A stretch of DNA of 64,000 nucleotides. It comes from Ipomoea triloba (Eukaryota > Streptophyta > Magnoliopsida > Solanales > Convolvulaceae). Made by a program: the position numbers and the translations under genes. Positions 31,828 to 43,298 of this stretch are shown here, piece by piece (within the stretch, counting starts at the first letter, position 1; each line of letters begins with the position of its first letter). The stretch lies in the NCBI RefSeq assembly GCF_003576645.1, contig NC_044925.1, forward strand, positions 9,839,515 through 9,903,514. The letters are read 5' to 3'. Below the pieces are notes generated by a model. It made no database searches and was not told the DNA's origin. It was given only the letters and a program-made list of their open reading frames with translations.

Positions 31828-31963
31828 CCCACTCTGTTCCAACATACCTGAATGCAAAGCTTTTGATTATTCTGCCTTCACTTAACTCTTCGTGGCGCTT
31901 AGATGATTAGGATTTAATAGCATGCTTGCTTGAGGACAAGCAAGATCTAAAGTGTGGAAACTT
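31828..31963 (+). mobile_element. Athila-2 internal 3' end (truncated) before LTR B
   Basis: Matches 39241-39376 (CCCACTCTGTT, GCTTGCTTGAGGA) up to the polypurine-like AAAGTGTGGAAACT that precedes an LTR. LTR B is thus preceded by internal sequence, as in a tandem LTR-internal-LTR chain. Confidence 0.88.
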
Positions 31964-33131
31964 TGATAAGCGCCAAAAACAGTCAAGTTTCGGGTCATGT
32001 TTAGATAACATTTTACTACTTTAGCACCTAATTGTGATCACCTTTTATAGCTAAAACCTCTAATTAACACCTATTTGACATATCCAATTCAAAGAATGCA
32101 TTTTGAGTCATTTCCGCAGGATATAGCAAAGTCTTGGGCAAAAAAGAAGCAACAAACGAAGAATCAACTAGTAGGAGGCTGCCACGCACCCTCACACGCG
32201 TGTGAGCAGGCGTGGAATAATTCCAGAGAGCTGCCACGGGCGGCCACAAGCGTGTGAGCGGCGTGGACGCGCCCAGTAAGGCAACAGCGGAAATTCGACT
32301 CCTTGGACAGCTATTTAAACCCTTCTTTCTCATTTTGAGAGGGGGACTCTCCTAACTTTCAGATCTGATTTATCTCTCTATTCCTTCCCCTTTGGGGAGG
32401 AAAATCATACTATTTTCCCTTAGATTAGATTAGATCTTTAGAATAGAAGATGGATTGAAGATGTAGAGCTCACCATTCCCTTGGTAAAATACTCTTTCCA
32501 TTGGATTACTTGTTTAGATTTATTGTTGAAAGTAATTTTGCTTTGTTGTTTTGGATAATTTCTATGATTGAGTAGAGTAATTTGGGCGTGTGTGCCCTTG
32601 TTAAATTGTTGATTGTTGATTAGAAATTGCTTTATGATTTTGAGATCTGAAGGAGTAGGGTTGATGTTTGTATGGATGATGTTGTTCAAACTTTACTTCT
32701 ATTTCGGCCGGAATAGTTAGTAAAGCGAGTAGAAGTGAGAGAGTGCGCGATAGCGGCCTCTCACGAGCCCAACTCACCCATATCTCCGCTCTTAGTCCGA
32801 GATGACAAGATCCGAGAGGAGTGGTAGACTAGGTGTTCGTTAAAATGTCTCAACCGAATGAGGATTGAGCGTCTGAGTGTGACGCCACTCAGTATTAAGG
32901 CCTTGACTCCCTTACTCGATCGCGAAACTACTCATTAAACCAATCCCTACTACCCCAAACCTACTCATTAAACCAATCCCTTGTTATACTTGTAAGTCTT
33001 ACCTTTTAACACCATTAAGGTCAACATTAATTCGACTCCCATTCGCCATCCTTGAGAGACACGACACTCGGGGAGTCTTGACTCTTCGTTTTACCACCTT
33101 CACATCCACTCCCACTAAATTCACAGCATCA
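31964..33131 (+). mobile_element. 5' LTR of Athila-2, copy B
   Basis: TGATAAGCGCC to CAGCATCA, 1168 bp. It is about 80 bp shorter than copies A and C because of a deletion near 32925. TATTTAAA is at 32312; the palindrome CTCACACGCGTGTGAG is at 32191-32206, and a mutated second one near 32245. Confidence 0.92.
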
Positions 33132-33136
33132 AAAAA

Positions 33137-33154
33137 TGGCGCCGTTGCCGGGGA
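33137..33154 (+). other. Primer-binding site of Athila-2
   Basis: TGGCGCCGTTGCCGGGGA, the canonical Athila-lineage site, six bases after the LTR end. Confidence 0.95.
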
Positions 33155-33388
33155 TGGCAAACGGTTTTGAATTGTGTTGACGTTTTCGGAGTTAATTTTT
33201 AAGAGTTCTTGCATTGCTTTTTCTTTTGCTTAATTTGTTTTCTTAATTTTGTTATTTTCTTTTGAAAGTGGGCATATTATCTTTGAATATCTTGCTACTC
33301 AATTGCAACTACTTTTAGTTGCGAAATATTTGTTGTTGGTTAAGCTTTGTGCAGGGAATTTTATTGAAAATCACTTAGAAGCTTGCCA

Positions 33389-35187
33389 ATGAGAGCTCAA
33401 ATGTATCCCCATGGTTACCCACACCATGAGGGAAATCCTTTAAACCATGTTCCACCCCAACGATATCCATATTATCCCCATTCCACCATACATACATTTC
33501 ACCAACATATCACTATCCACCTCAAAACCCTTATCCATTTCCATATCACTACTTACTGCACCCAACCTCTTATCCCTCTTATATACATAACCATCACCCA
33601 CCACCACACACACACCCTATCCCACCGAATCAAAACAAATTTTCCCCACAATACTCCACTTCTCAAAATGACTCGGTAAGCTCTAAAGAAATATTCCAAC
33701 ACATAGAGAGTAAGCTTGCACTAATGATGAGAACAATTGACCCAAGCTATATTCCCGAGCCATTTTCGTTCCATAATTCCCAACTAAATACCCATTGCCA
33801 ATCTCCATCACAAGTTCTTAAATGAAACAATCCTACCCATTTCCTTGAAACACCACCTTATAATCCATATTTTACCACACCCGATTCTTGTGATTACATC
33901 CCACCGGCCAAGGACGAAATCGAAATTCTTAAACAGAAAATAGAAGTGTTCACAAGAATAGCCAAGGAGGATACGGCTAAATTGGAAGCCGAAATCAGGA
34001 GCGAATTAAAGGATTATCTTGCTACTCTCCGGGAAGAAGGATTTCCATTGGAGGAGATCGAAACAAAAATGCTAGCCATGATGGAGGAGTTCATGAGGAC
34101 AAGTTCATCACAGATAGACTACCCACTTGTAGAGAATCTCCCAATTTCGGAAGCCAATCCAAGGATTGAGGCACAAAACGCTGGAAAAGAAGTAGGTAGT
34201 GAAAGGATGGTAGATTGTTATGCTCCGGTGCTAGAAGAAGTTCCAATTTTTGAATTGGAAAATCCAAAGGAAGTCGAGATGGAGAGCGACGATGAGAACA
34301 TCGAAGTAGTATGGGAAGATAAAGAGCCAACATATGGTAACACTCCTAAACCTTTTTGCATTACTACCTTCGAAGATCCATGTTCTTTTGATAAATTTAC
34401 TTTTGACACTCGAGTGGATAACTCCCTTTTACTATGCAACAATGATTTATATTCTCATGATACTAAATGCTTTTATTTCCGGGAGGATGATTCCATAGGC
34501 TTTGTTGACAATTTTATCTATGAGTGCGAAAGTCTTGATAAAAATACTCATGCTCCTTGTAAAGATGACTCCCTACGTGTTAATGTTTCTACTACTTATG
34601 ACTATGATAGTTTTAATTTTTGGGAGGATGACTCTATAGTAAATCGTGATTTATTGGTTGGATATCATAGGGATTCTAGTTTGTTTGAAGAAGAATAAGA
34701 TAGTTTTAAATTCTTGGAGAATGAATCCTATGATTTGGGACGAGATGAGTTGATAGGTGAGGGGGATATTACTTCGTTATATTCTGAAAAAGAAAAGGGT
34801 GATTCTTTTAGGCAATTAGAGTGGGGAAATGAGAATAGAGAGTGTGAGAAAGAGATGATGGATAAGGAGGGAATTTTCATGTTTGATTTGTTCGAGGGAA
34901 TTGAGGGGGGTGATATGACTTCCAGTGAAGGGATATGGTCTCAACCTTGTGATAAAATTGATAAGAACATCAAGGGTGGAAGAGAGAATGACACAATAGA
35001 GGAAGATCACACTACCTTTAAGAAATCAAGGGGAGTGTCTGAAGCCATGACCCTTCCAATTATACACCTTATCCTTCATTTATTTGCGTGGGAATTCAAG
35101 AATGTCCTACACCTTGGGGAATTGCTTGAAGCCAAAGTACATGGGACGCTAGGCAAGGTCCCAAAATCAGTGTGCTTAGCAGGATAA
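33389..35187 (+). pseudogene. Unknown acidic ORF occupying the gag-pol position of Athila-2
   Basis: The start MRAQMYPHGYPHHEG leads to a Tyr/Pro/His-rich region. A charged segment follows with coiled-coil character (DEIEILKQKIEVFTRIAKED, EAEIRSELKDYLATLREEGF). Then comes a strongly acidic region with repeated EDDS motifs (FREDDSIGF, FWEDDSIVN), and the end FKNVLHLGELLEAKVHGTLG. There is a frame change before about 33830 and single stops near 33822 and 34696; 33830-35187 is otherwise one frame. I see no gag core, zinc knuckle, protease, RT or integrase. It may be a replaced or extremely diverged gag. Confidence 0.6.
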
Positions 35188-35399
35188 ACCATCCTGAGTC
35201 TAGCCAAAGACTCTAAACAAAGGCGCACTTGGGAGGCATTCCCAACGTTATCCCTAGGATTTAGATTTTGCTTTATCAATTCTTGTTTCTTTTCTTTTTA
35301 GTACGTTTTGTCTTTTGTCTAGCTTTTGACTATCCACGCAGATTCTCCATTTAAAAATGGTCTCCAACGAAAGATTTATCAGTTAAAGAAGGCAGGCGA

Positions 35400-35545
35400 G
35401 CACAATCCACGCCACTCATACGCGTGTGAGTAGGCGTGGAAACTTTCCAGTAATCCGCCACGCCTACTCACACGCGTGTGAGCAGGCGTGGAAACTTTCT
35501 AGAAAGCAGCCACGCCCACTCACACGCGTGTGAGTGGCGTGGTCG
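35400..35545. promoter_or_regulatory. Triple CTCACACGCGTGTGAG palindrome cluster in Athila-2 interior
   Basis: Palindromes lie at 35415-35430 (one change), 35467-35482 and 35519-35534, spaced exactly 52 bp. Each is embedded in CCACGCC...GGCGTGG arms. The same arrangement lies upstream of the TATA box in the LTRs. It may serve an internal promoter for the downstream ORF; the function is inferred. Confidence 0.6.
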
Positions 35546-35712
35546 GGCACCAGAAGAACTGCGTAAATAAAGCGCAAATGTGTTCTAACCTTTGCCCATT
35601 TCTTATTTCACCACATCCAAAAGCTAAGAGTTTCATCCAAGGTAAGACTAGCCTCCTCCAAAGCAATTCTTGGTACAAATCTCTTGAATCTCCTTCTTAA
35701 GCTCTTCAAAAG

Positions 35713-36292
35713 GTAACATTCCTTCTCTCTCTCTTCCTTTACATCTATTGAAATTTATTTTCTTTGGAAGACATATTTGTATGAATGTATGTGGCATGAT
35801 GATTTTCTTGATTGAAATGGCTTAGAAATAGATTTTAGGACTTGCTTGGAACCTATATTTGCTATTAGATGATGAACATTGCATGATTTGAGAAATTCTT
35901 GATATCTAGATTGCAAACCCTAGGTGATTTGGGTATATTCTTGTTGTATGGAATTCAAGATAAAATGGGGAATATGAAGTATGAAATGTGGAAATTTCTT
36001 GCTTTCTAGGCTTTGAGAATGATGATCCCCACCTATTGCTTTGTCAATTTCGAAATGTTTATTGTCTTCTCATTTTTCAATTTCTACCTAGCTAGGGGAT
36101 GAAGAGGAAATTGACCTTATATTAACTATTTTGAGTTCTACATAATATTACCCATATTTGACGACATGTTCATTATCTTGAAACGAGTATGAATGTAATG
36201 GATACAATGGATAGGTTCTATGTTACTCCTTAGAATACATATGCCCACGTATCATTTCAATATATTCAAATATTGTTGACTGTTTCTTTTAG
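35713..36292 (+). other. Predicted intron upstream of the ATHILA ORF
   Basis: A donor-like AAAAG|GTAACATT lies at about 35712/35713 and an acceptor CTGTTTCTTTTAG at about 36292, three bases before the ATG of the ATHILA ORF. This suggests a separate spliced mRNA. It rests on splice signals only. Confidence 0.45.
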
Positions 36293-36295
36293 GCA

Positions 36296-37657
36296 ATGTC
36301 TTCTCACTCGTCCACGGCTAATCAAGAGGAAATGAGGGCTAGAAAAGGGAAAGCCCCGATGATGGAAACTGAACTGACTGAGCCTAAGGAAGAAATGAAT
36401 GAGAGAATTATAGAACGAAGGATACTTTTAACGGAGAAACAACAGAAACGTTTTGAGTATGCGGTCTACCTTCCGATAACCAGTTGGAATTTCATCGATT
36501 TAGCAACATTGAACCCTTTTCAATGTCGAAACTCGCTATCATGCCTCATCCATCAACCCTTTTGGAGTAAAATCTTTGGATGGCGTCACTCAACCTACGT
36601 ACCCACCGTCTTTGAATTTGTGGCCACTTTGGAGGTTACAGGGAAAACTAGCGACCTGAGAAGCCCGACCATCAAATTTAATCTTTTTAATAAGCCTCAT
36701 CATATCTCGGTCAACACTCTAGGGATCTTACTTGGATTCTACACTAAGGAAGATCAAGAGAGTTTGTGGTACAGAGAACTTCCAATAGATTTTGGTGACT
36801 CTGAGACTCCAAGGAGATATTGGAAACAGATTGCAAAACCCGGAACTGAATGGAGCGGATCGAGAGTACTACAATCTCAGCTCAGAAGGGACAATATTCG
36901 AATTATCCGACGCATAATTGCTCAATCATGGGAAGGACGCACTGGAAATTTCGCAAAAGTCTACCGGACTGACATGTTTTCACTTTGGAGTATGGACACA
37001 AACACACCTGTGAACATGGGAGTTGTGCGCAAAAGATGGTTAAAGGCACAACAACATGCAAAAGTTACTTCCTTGTTCGTCGGACCATTAGTTACTCAAC
37101 TGTGCCTAGCTTTAGGGTACCAAGCAAAGATGGAAGAAACAAGCAAGGTTATGAAAAGCGCGGCAATGACTCCGTTGTCAATGACGGACTTATCTGAGCT
37201 CAATATTGGTCGAACTTTGCGGATGAGAAAGAGGACAAGAGCAACTAAGAAAAGACTACCCAAGACAACAAAGGAAAGAGTCAATCCACCAACTCCTCCT
37301 TCGTCCTCAGAATCTCCCCAACAAAACACGCCGAGAGAACAAATTCACACACCCTCGGACAATCAACATCATTCTTCGCCAACCCTATCGCTGAATATCT
37401 CGATCTCCATTGATGCACCACCTTCAAAGAGCCCGACTCCTATTCCGTCACCTTCATCACCAGCAGCTCCAGCACGCTTCACAAAGGTCACAGATTGGGA
37501 ATCAATGCAACGATTCTAGTATGAGTTGCACATGGAACATGAAGCACTCTTGGAGCAAAGGGACGCAAAACACTATGAACTCATTCAGGATCTGAGCATG
37601 CAAGTTGCATTTCTAAGAGAAGAACTGGCAAGAAGAGGACCCAGTGCAGGGCTATGA
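36296..37657 (+). pseudogene. ATHILA ORF-1 family 3' ORF of Athila-2 (one in-frame stop)
   Basis: This is a 408-codon frame from MSSHSSTANQEEMRARKGK. After a TAG at 37517 the same frame continues about 45 codons to 37657 with a coiled-coil-like end (LSMQVAFLREELARR). Middle blocks (TIKFNLFNKPHHISVNTLGI, LGFYTKEDQESLWYREL, RRDNIRIIRRIIAQSWEGR) fit the ATHILA ORF-1 family, the protein of unknown role found downstream of pol in Athila elements. A Pro/Ser-rich region follows. I see no signal peptide or clear membrane helix, so an envelope role is not supported. Confidence 0.75.
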
Positions 37658-39376
37658 ATGACAATTGAGGGAACCTTACCTTCATAAGAAACTTGGATGA
37701 TGAAATAACTTTGAAATGAACTTTGAGAATCTGCTTGAGAACACTATTTTATTTTTCTTTATTATGACTTTATTATGCTCATGCTTTTGTCTGGATCTTA
37801 CCACGTTTTGTCCAGCCAAGGACGTTAAACGTGGCGCTCTTGGGAGGCACCCCAAGATCAATAAGGAAAAGATTGAACCAAGGAACTAAATGATCAAACG
37901 AGGTACAACTCTTACTATCCATCTTTTGTTAACAAATCTTTTATGGGATAATTTGTTTAGGAATAGGGATGATCAATGCTTAAAAGAAGAATTGCTATAC
38001 AAGGTATATCTTCCCTTCCCTTTTTAAAGAAAAATAGTCTATTCAAATGTTTGGTATGATATTCTTATTCTCTGAGTGATAACTTCGATTAATGAATGAT
38101 CTTTTTGGGTGATGAATTTGAGTAGATTAATCCTAGCCCATGAAACACTTTTAAAGTGTGCAAAGGTGCTCCTTGTTAATTAATTCTTTGACCCAGCTCC
38201 TTTTCCACCGTTCCTCATGGAAATATCGAAGACGATGTTATCTTTTAAAGTGTGGAAATGATGATTTGCATAAGATAAGTAATCTGCTGAGTTGTTAAGG
38301 TATTAGGTTAAGAGAGTGTGTTGTTGTCTGCACTATCTAGGAAGACTCTTGCTTTTATGCCAAAACAAATTTTTGAAATATACTTTGGAAGCCACTTGTT
38401 GTGACACACTGCACCACCACAAAAAATTTTAAATTTTGTATGAATGCATGCTTTTCGTCTTCTATTTTAGTGGGACCTTAGTCAAGGATCGCTCGAAGTG
38501 GGAGTGTGTACCCCCTAAGCTTTAGAAAGATAAAAATTGCGAAGCCCGGAAATTGAACTAATCCTAGCAGGGCATGGGGCAAAAGGAGAGCCTATAGAGA
38601 GTTTAAAGAGTGAAAAACTCCCTAACCCCAAGTAAAAGGCATGAGGAGAAGACGCGTGAAAGTTTGATCTAAGGCCTCAAAACGGCCACTCCCTGAGATA
38701 AAACGAGAGGTGAGCCGTCTTGCTAGGGTATGGGGTAACCATTACACTGTCTTCGAAAAAACATGGAGATCCATGTGAAGTCGGTTGTCTCAAAGAGATC
38801 CTAGAAGATGAGAAAATTGAGAGGAGGTGAGCCACCCCGCTTGGATTTGGGCACCCATTGCACTGACTTTCGAAAAAGCATGGAGCTCCATGTGAAATCG
38901 GGTAGCTCGAAAAATGAGATCTGAGGGGGTTGAGAAGAAAGAGTGATCACCCTAAGCCACAGCGATGAGCGGTCCATGTTCCTGCCCTCATTTAATTTTC
39001 AGTACAGGGGCTTTGGCGTAAGGATGGAAGTTTGGCTAAGGTGTGCACATCGTTCCCACTAGTGGGATCGGCTTTTAGGCCCCAATAAAATGGAAGACGA
39101 AGTTCCAATGATTGCATGCTTGAAAGAGTGTAGTTGTCATCTTTGAAATCGACCTTTGAAAACATTTGCTTCCTCAGTATATTCCTTACATTTGTTTGAC
39201 CTAAACTTAATAGCCTTGGTAGATAGTGAAGAGAATTTCACCCACTCTGTTCTAACATACCTGAATGCAAAGCTTTTGATTATTCTGCCTTCACTTAACT
39301 CTTCGTGGCGCTTAGATGATTAGGATTTAATAGCATGCTTGCTTGAGGATAAGCAAGATCTAAAGTGTGGAAACTT
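37658..39376 (+). mobile_element. Athila-2 internal 3' untranslated region
   Basis: Contains the Athila junction block near 37801-37860 (GACGTTAAACGTGGCGCT then TTGGGAGGCACCCC) and long non-coding sequence with repeated CGAAAAA(G/A)CATGGAG(A/C)TCCATG palindromic units near 38755 and 38870. It ends in the polypurine-like AAAGTGTGGAAAC next to LTR C. The same sequence lies reversed at 62264-64000. Confidence 0.8.
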
Positions 39377-40623
39377 TGATAAGCACAAAAAACAGTCCAG
39401 CTTCGGGTCATGTTTAGATAACATTTTACTACTTTAGCACCTAATTGTGATCACCTTTTATAGCTAAAACCTCTAATTAACACCTATTTGACATATCCAA
39501 TTCAAAGAATGCATTTTGAGTCATTTCCGCAGGATATAGCAAAGTCTTGGGCCAAAAAGAAGCAACAAACGAAGAATCAACTAGCAGGAGGCTGCCACGC
39601 ACCCTCACACGCGTGTGAGCAGGCGTGGAATAATTCCAGAGAGCTGCCACGGGCGGCCACACGCGTGTGAGCGGCGTGGACGCGCCCAGCAGGGCAACAG
39701 CGGAAATTCGACTCCTTGGACAGCTATTTAAACCCTTCTTTCTCATTTTGAGAGGGGGACTCTCCTAACTTTCAGATCTGATTTATCTCTCTATTCTTTC
39801 CCCTTTGGGGAGGAAAATCATACTATTTTCCCTTAGATTAGAATAGATCTTTAGAATAGAAGATGGATTGAAGATGTAGAGCCCACCATTCCCTTGGTAA
39901 AATACTCTTTCCATTGGATTACTTGTTTAGATTTATTGTTGAAAGTAATTTTGCTTTGTTGTTTTGGATAATTTCTATGATTGAGTAGAGTGATTTGGGC
40001 GTGTGTGCCCTAGTTAAATTGTTGATTGTTGATTAGAAATTGCTTTATGATTTTGAGATCTGAAGGAGTAGGGTTGATGTTTGTATAGATGATGTTGTTC
40101 AAACTTTACTTCTATTTCGGCCGGAATAGTTAGTAAACCGAGTGGAAGTGAGAGAGTGCGTGAGAGCGGCCTCTCACGAGCCCAACTCACCCATATCTCC
40201 GCTCTTAGTCTGAGATGACAAGATCCGAGAGGAGTGGTAGACTAGGTGTTCGATAAAATGCCTCAACCGAATGAGGATTGAGAGTCTGAGTGTGACGCCA
40301 CTCAATATTAAGGCCTTGACTCCCTTACTCGATCGCGAAATTCGTTTCCCAAAATTCCCTAATGAAGATCAATCAATTTGTTTGACATTGGGGCACACCC
40401 CTTTCATTTCTTTTGCATTAGTTAGTGTAAACCCATTCCTACTACCCCAAACCTTCTCATTAAACCAATCCCTTGTAATACTTGTAACTCTTACCTTTTA
40501 ACACCATTAAGGTTAACATTAATTCGACTCCCATTCGCCATCCTTGAGAGACACGACACTCGGGGAGTCTTGACTCTTCGTTTTACCAAATTCACATCCA
40601 CTCCCACTAAATTCACAGCATCA
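39377..40623 (+). mobile_element. 3' LTR of Athila-2, copy C
   Basis: 1247 bp from TGATAAGCAC to CACAGCATCA, followed by CCAAC (40624-40628), the same target sequence as at solo LTR A. Palindromes lie at 39604-39619 and 39658-39669, TATTTAAA at 39725. Confidence 0.92.
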
Positions 40624-41553
40624 CCAACTGATGACGAGGACTATCCTCTCTACTTGGACGTCGCTCTCTCATGTCCGGTCGGTCACCAACCCGCTCGGCT
40701 AGTCGGCCTATCTTGTCTTCCGCTATGGATCGCGACGCGCTCCAGTACTGCTTTTCTCCGTTTCTGTAGTCCATCGTGGTCTTTGCCTTGGTCGGTCATG
40801 GTCATCTTGAGCCCCTAATCGAGACCTAGCACTCTTCCGAATGCGATCGAAGGCACTCCTACGTTGAGCAACATCAGGTTGACTATGATTATAATGTTCT
40901 TCTTAGTCGGGTCTTCGCGATCGATCCTCTGACTGAATCTCTTCTAGATCATGATCTCGGGGTGGCAGATGCGACTGCCTTTGGGAAGGTTTAGCTACCG
41001 GTTGCTGCTGTTCTATAACAGGAATTTGAGGGGTCACCATCACTTGAGGAGCTGGCATCATGACATAGTACCCGGGAGTTCCAGACACGGTTGATACAGT
41101 TGAGCAAATTCTTGCGGTGGTGTTCCTTGAGCGGGGTTCCCTCCAAGCGCTCCTGGTGTTGGGGGCGACATCTGACTAGTTGGGGGTAGCATAGTGTACG
41201 CCATCGGCATATGAAGCTTGGGTTGGTTGCGCCATTCATTGGTAGTGAAATGGTGGGTGGAAATTTGTGTTTCCAGCTTGTTGGTCTGGATTCTGACCGA
41301 CTGGTTGGGTGGTTTGCGTATCATGTTTTGCGTGGTTGGAGGTGAGCTCGTTCATCAAGTCCCTCGAACGGTCCAACTGTCGACGTAGATCATCCTTGGG
41401 GAGTGTTTCGGCCACATTGTCGGGGTGGTGTCCAACCTGACGGGTTGAGCCTTCCCTCTGCACATAGCCCTGACTTCGACTCCTCCTGCTGGTTTCCATC
41501 TTAAACAAGCAAGGTGAAAAAGTTAACGGGACAGATAGAGTGTCTCACTCGGA
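40624..41553 (-). pseudogene. Tat-like gag N-terminal part, copy 2
   Basis: Near-identical to 30666-31590 (METSRRSRSQGYVQREGSTR start), with the same frame breaks. It lies between Athila-2 LTR C and the intact Tat primer site, so it is the copy in its original position. Confidence 0.78.
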
Positions 41554-41572
41554 TCCCCACAGACGGCGCCAA
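41554..41572 (-). other. Primer-binding site of the Tat-like element
   Basis: The minus strand reads TTGGCGCCGTCTGTGGGGA, the site typical of Tat/Ogre elements, immediately next to the LTR end (..GCTATCA). Confidence 0.93.
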
Positions 41573-42370
41573 TGATAGCGTAAATGGAACCGGGGGTTAC
41601 GATTACACTATGAATACGTATGTTTGTGAATAAGTGGGAGAGCGCTCGTAGGTCAGCCGGTCGGCCTACCGTATGGCGACCGGGCAGTTCGAGGCTGAGT
41701 AATATCCTGGGTGGTAAGTAGTTACGAGCGGGTCGCTTAGAACAGTGCGGGCTACTATTATAGGGTGGTCAGGTTGCAATTACAGATTGGGAATTACGAG
41801 TGAACGGTTACACGGGGTGTAGACCGTGATATAGATTGATGTTGCAAGGTGAGATTACAAGTAGTGAGTAGTAGTAGTTACAATCAGATGGAGATGAGAA
41901 GTGAGGGGGAGACCCCTCCTATTTATACTAATCAAGTCGGCCTACGCATTTAATGCACCGGCTGCAAGTGGCTTGACGTGGCGTCTTCTTGTTGACTTGG
42001 TTAGGCGGTCACTCTGCAGGCTACGCGTAGGTTGACCGGTCGAGGTTGCAGATCTGCAAGTTGTCAATCGCTGGCCTGCAGGCGCAAGTTGGACTGCTTC
42101 ACTTGTCGTGTAAGATAAGATTTCGGCTTGCAGGTCGCATCACTTTGTTGACCGACCGGTCATCCTTTGGTAGACCGGTAGGGTGTGTTTCTGTCGGGGC
42201 AACTCCAAGAGTGATCCGAGAGCATTTTGTCACGAGGCCTATCGGTACTAGCAGACCGGTTGATCACAAGTGATTTATTCCAGTCGGGTTGATGACTATG
42301 ACTGACCGGTCGGGTGACTTCTTGACGGACCAGCTATACAGATCAATTTTTTGTGCGTATTTACCCATCA
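41573..42370 (-). mobile_element. 5' LTR of the Tat-like element
   Basis: 798 bp; on the minus strand it starts TGATGGGTAAATACGC and ends CGCTATCA. It is rich in GACCGGT-type words. It is followed at 42371 by Athila-1 sequence. The partner 3' LTR is absent from 21612-22258. Confidence 0.88.
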
Positions 42371-43298
42371 AGCTTGTTCATACCATAATTGATCTTCCTT
42401 TGCCAGCAACTTTGAGCCTTTTAACTCTATTTTTTTCTTATTAAACCACACATTATAAGCCTCATACCTGAAATTAATTTTCTTAACCTTGTCCGGAGGA
42501 CTAGTGGAGCTTTGATTGGGTAAATGATAAAGATTGAGTGTATGGAAAGAGGTTGGCAAAAGTGTCTATATGAGTGAGAATAATAATTGCCATTGGAATT
42601 CTATAAGCTTTTCGGTTGGTATTTTCAAAAAGAAAAAGAGTTGATGTGGTTATTTTAATTTGAGATTGTTTCTACACTAAAGAGGGTGAAATGTGTGGTG
42701 GAAAGTGTCTTTCTTCTTCTTCTTCTTCAAAAAAAGAGAAAATGATATTTGGTTGTTATTAGTATTCCTACTGAATAAGATATGAATAGTTTGTAGTCAT
42801 ATGGGGGATGCGATAGTTTATTTGGTAGGAGTTGAACAATCAAAATAACAAGAGAGATTGGGTTCATTTGGTCTTTATTTTTGAGTTAGTTCATTCAATC
42901 ATGCTCCTCTAGTTTTGAAGGCTTTTTGAACTACTTCTCCAAATATTTCTTACCCTTTGCCCTAAGCCCCATTACAACCTTGGAGAAAGTACTCATGATT
43001 TGGTCATGCATGTTATCTTGTAGTGGAGAATGAGAAGATATCCAAGCCTATGGTAGAGCATTTCTATAGGAATTGATTTGAGTGAAATTTATACACTGTT
43101 CAAACACTTATGAGTTATGAGTGATATACCCGTGAGGGCTTGGTTATTTAGTTCACTCCATTTTCAAATAAACTGCTAGCTAATTATTTATAATGTGTTT
43201 GAGACCAATGTTCATGAACTGTTATGAGTTTTAATATTTATGTTTTCTTAAATAATGTTTTTGTTTGGGGACAAGCAAATGATTAGTGTGGGAAATTT
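42371..43298 (+). mobile_element. Athila-1 internal 3' region with polypurine tract
   Basis: AT-rich non-coding DNA ending GGGGACAAGCAAATGATTAG and GTGTGGGAAATTT right before the LTR. This is the standard Athila 3' end layout. A short CTT microsatellite lies at about 42713-42731. Confidence 0.75.

Larger units (their letters stand above)
21612..42370 (-). mobile_element. Tat/Ogre-like Ty3/gypsy retrotransposon (minus), nested in Athila-1 and heavily interrupted
   Basis: On the minus strand the order is 5' LTR (41573-42370), primer site, gag start, gag, protease, reverse transcriptase, RNase H remnant, integrase, 3' repeats. The 3' LTR is missing where the element meets Athila-1 gag at about 21612. 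Insertions inside are a Del/Tekay LTR (23888-26945), a solo Athila-2 LTR (29419-30665) and the Athila-2 element (31964-40623). Its gag start and part of its LTR occur twice (30666-31827 and 40624-41770). Confidence 0.85.

Noticed and set aside
36296..37657. Envelope-like protein call for the Athila-2 3' ORF
   Set aside because: No signal peptide or clear transmembrane helix is visible; ATHILA ORF-1 family of unknown role fits better.
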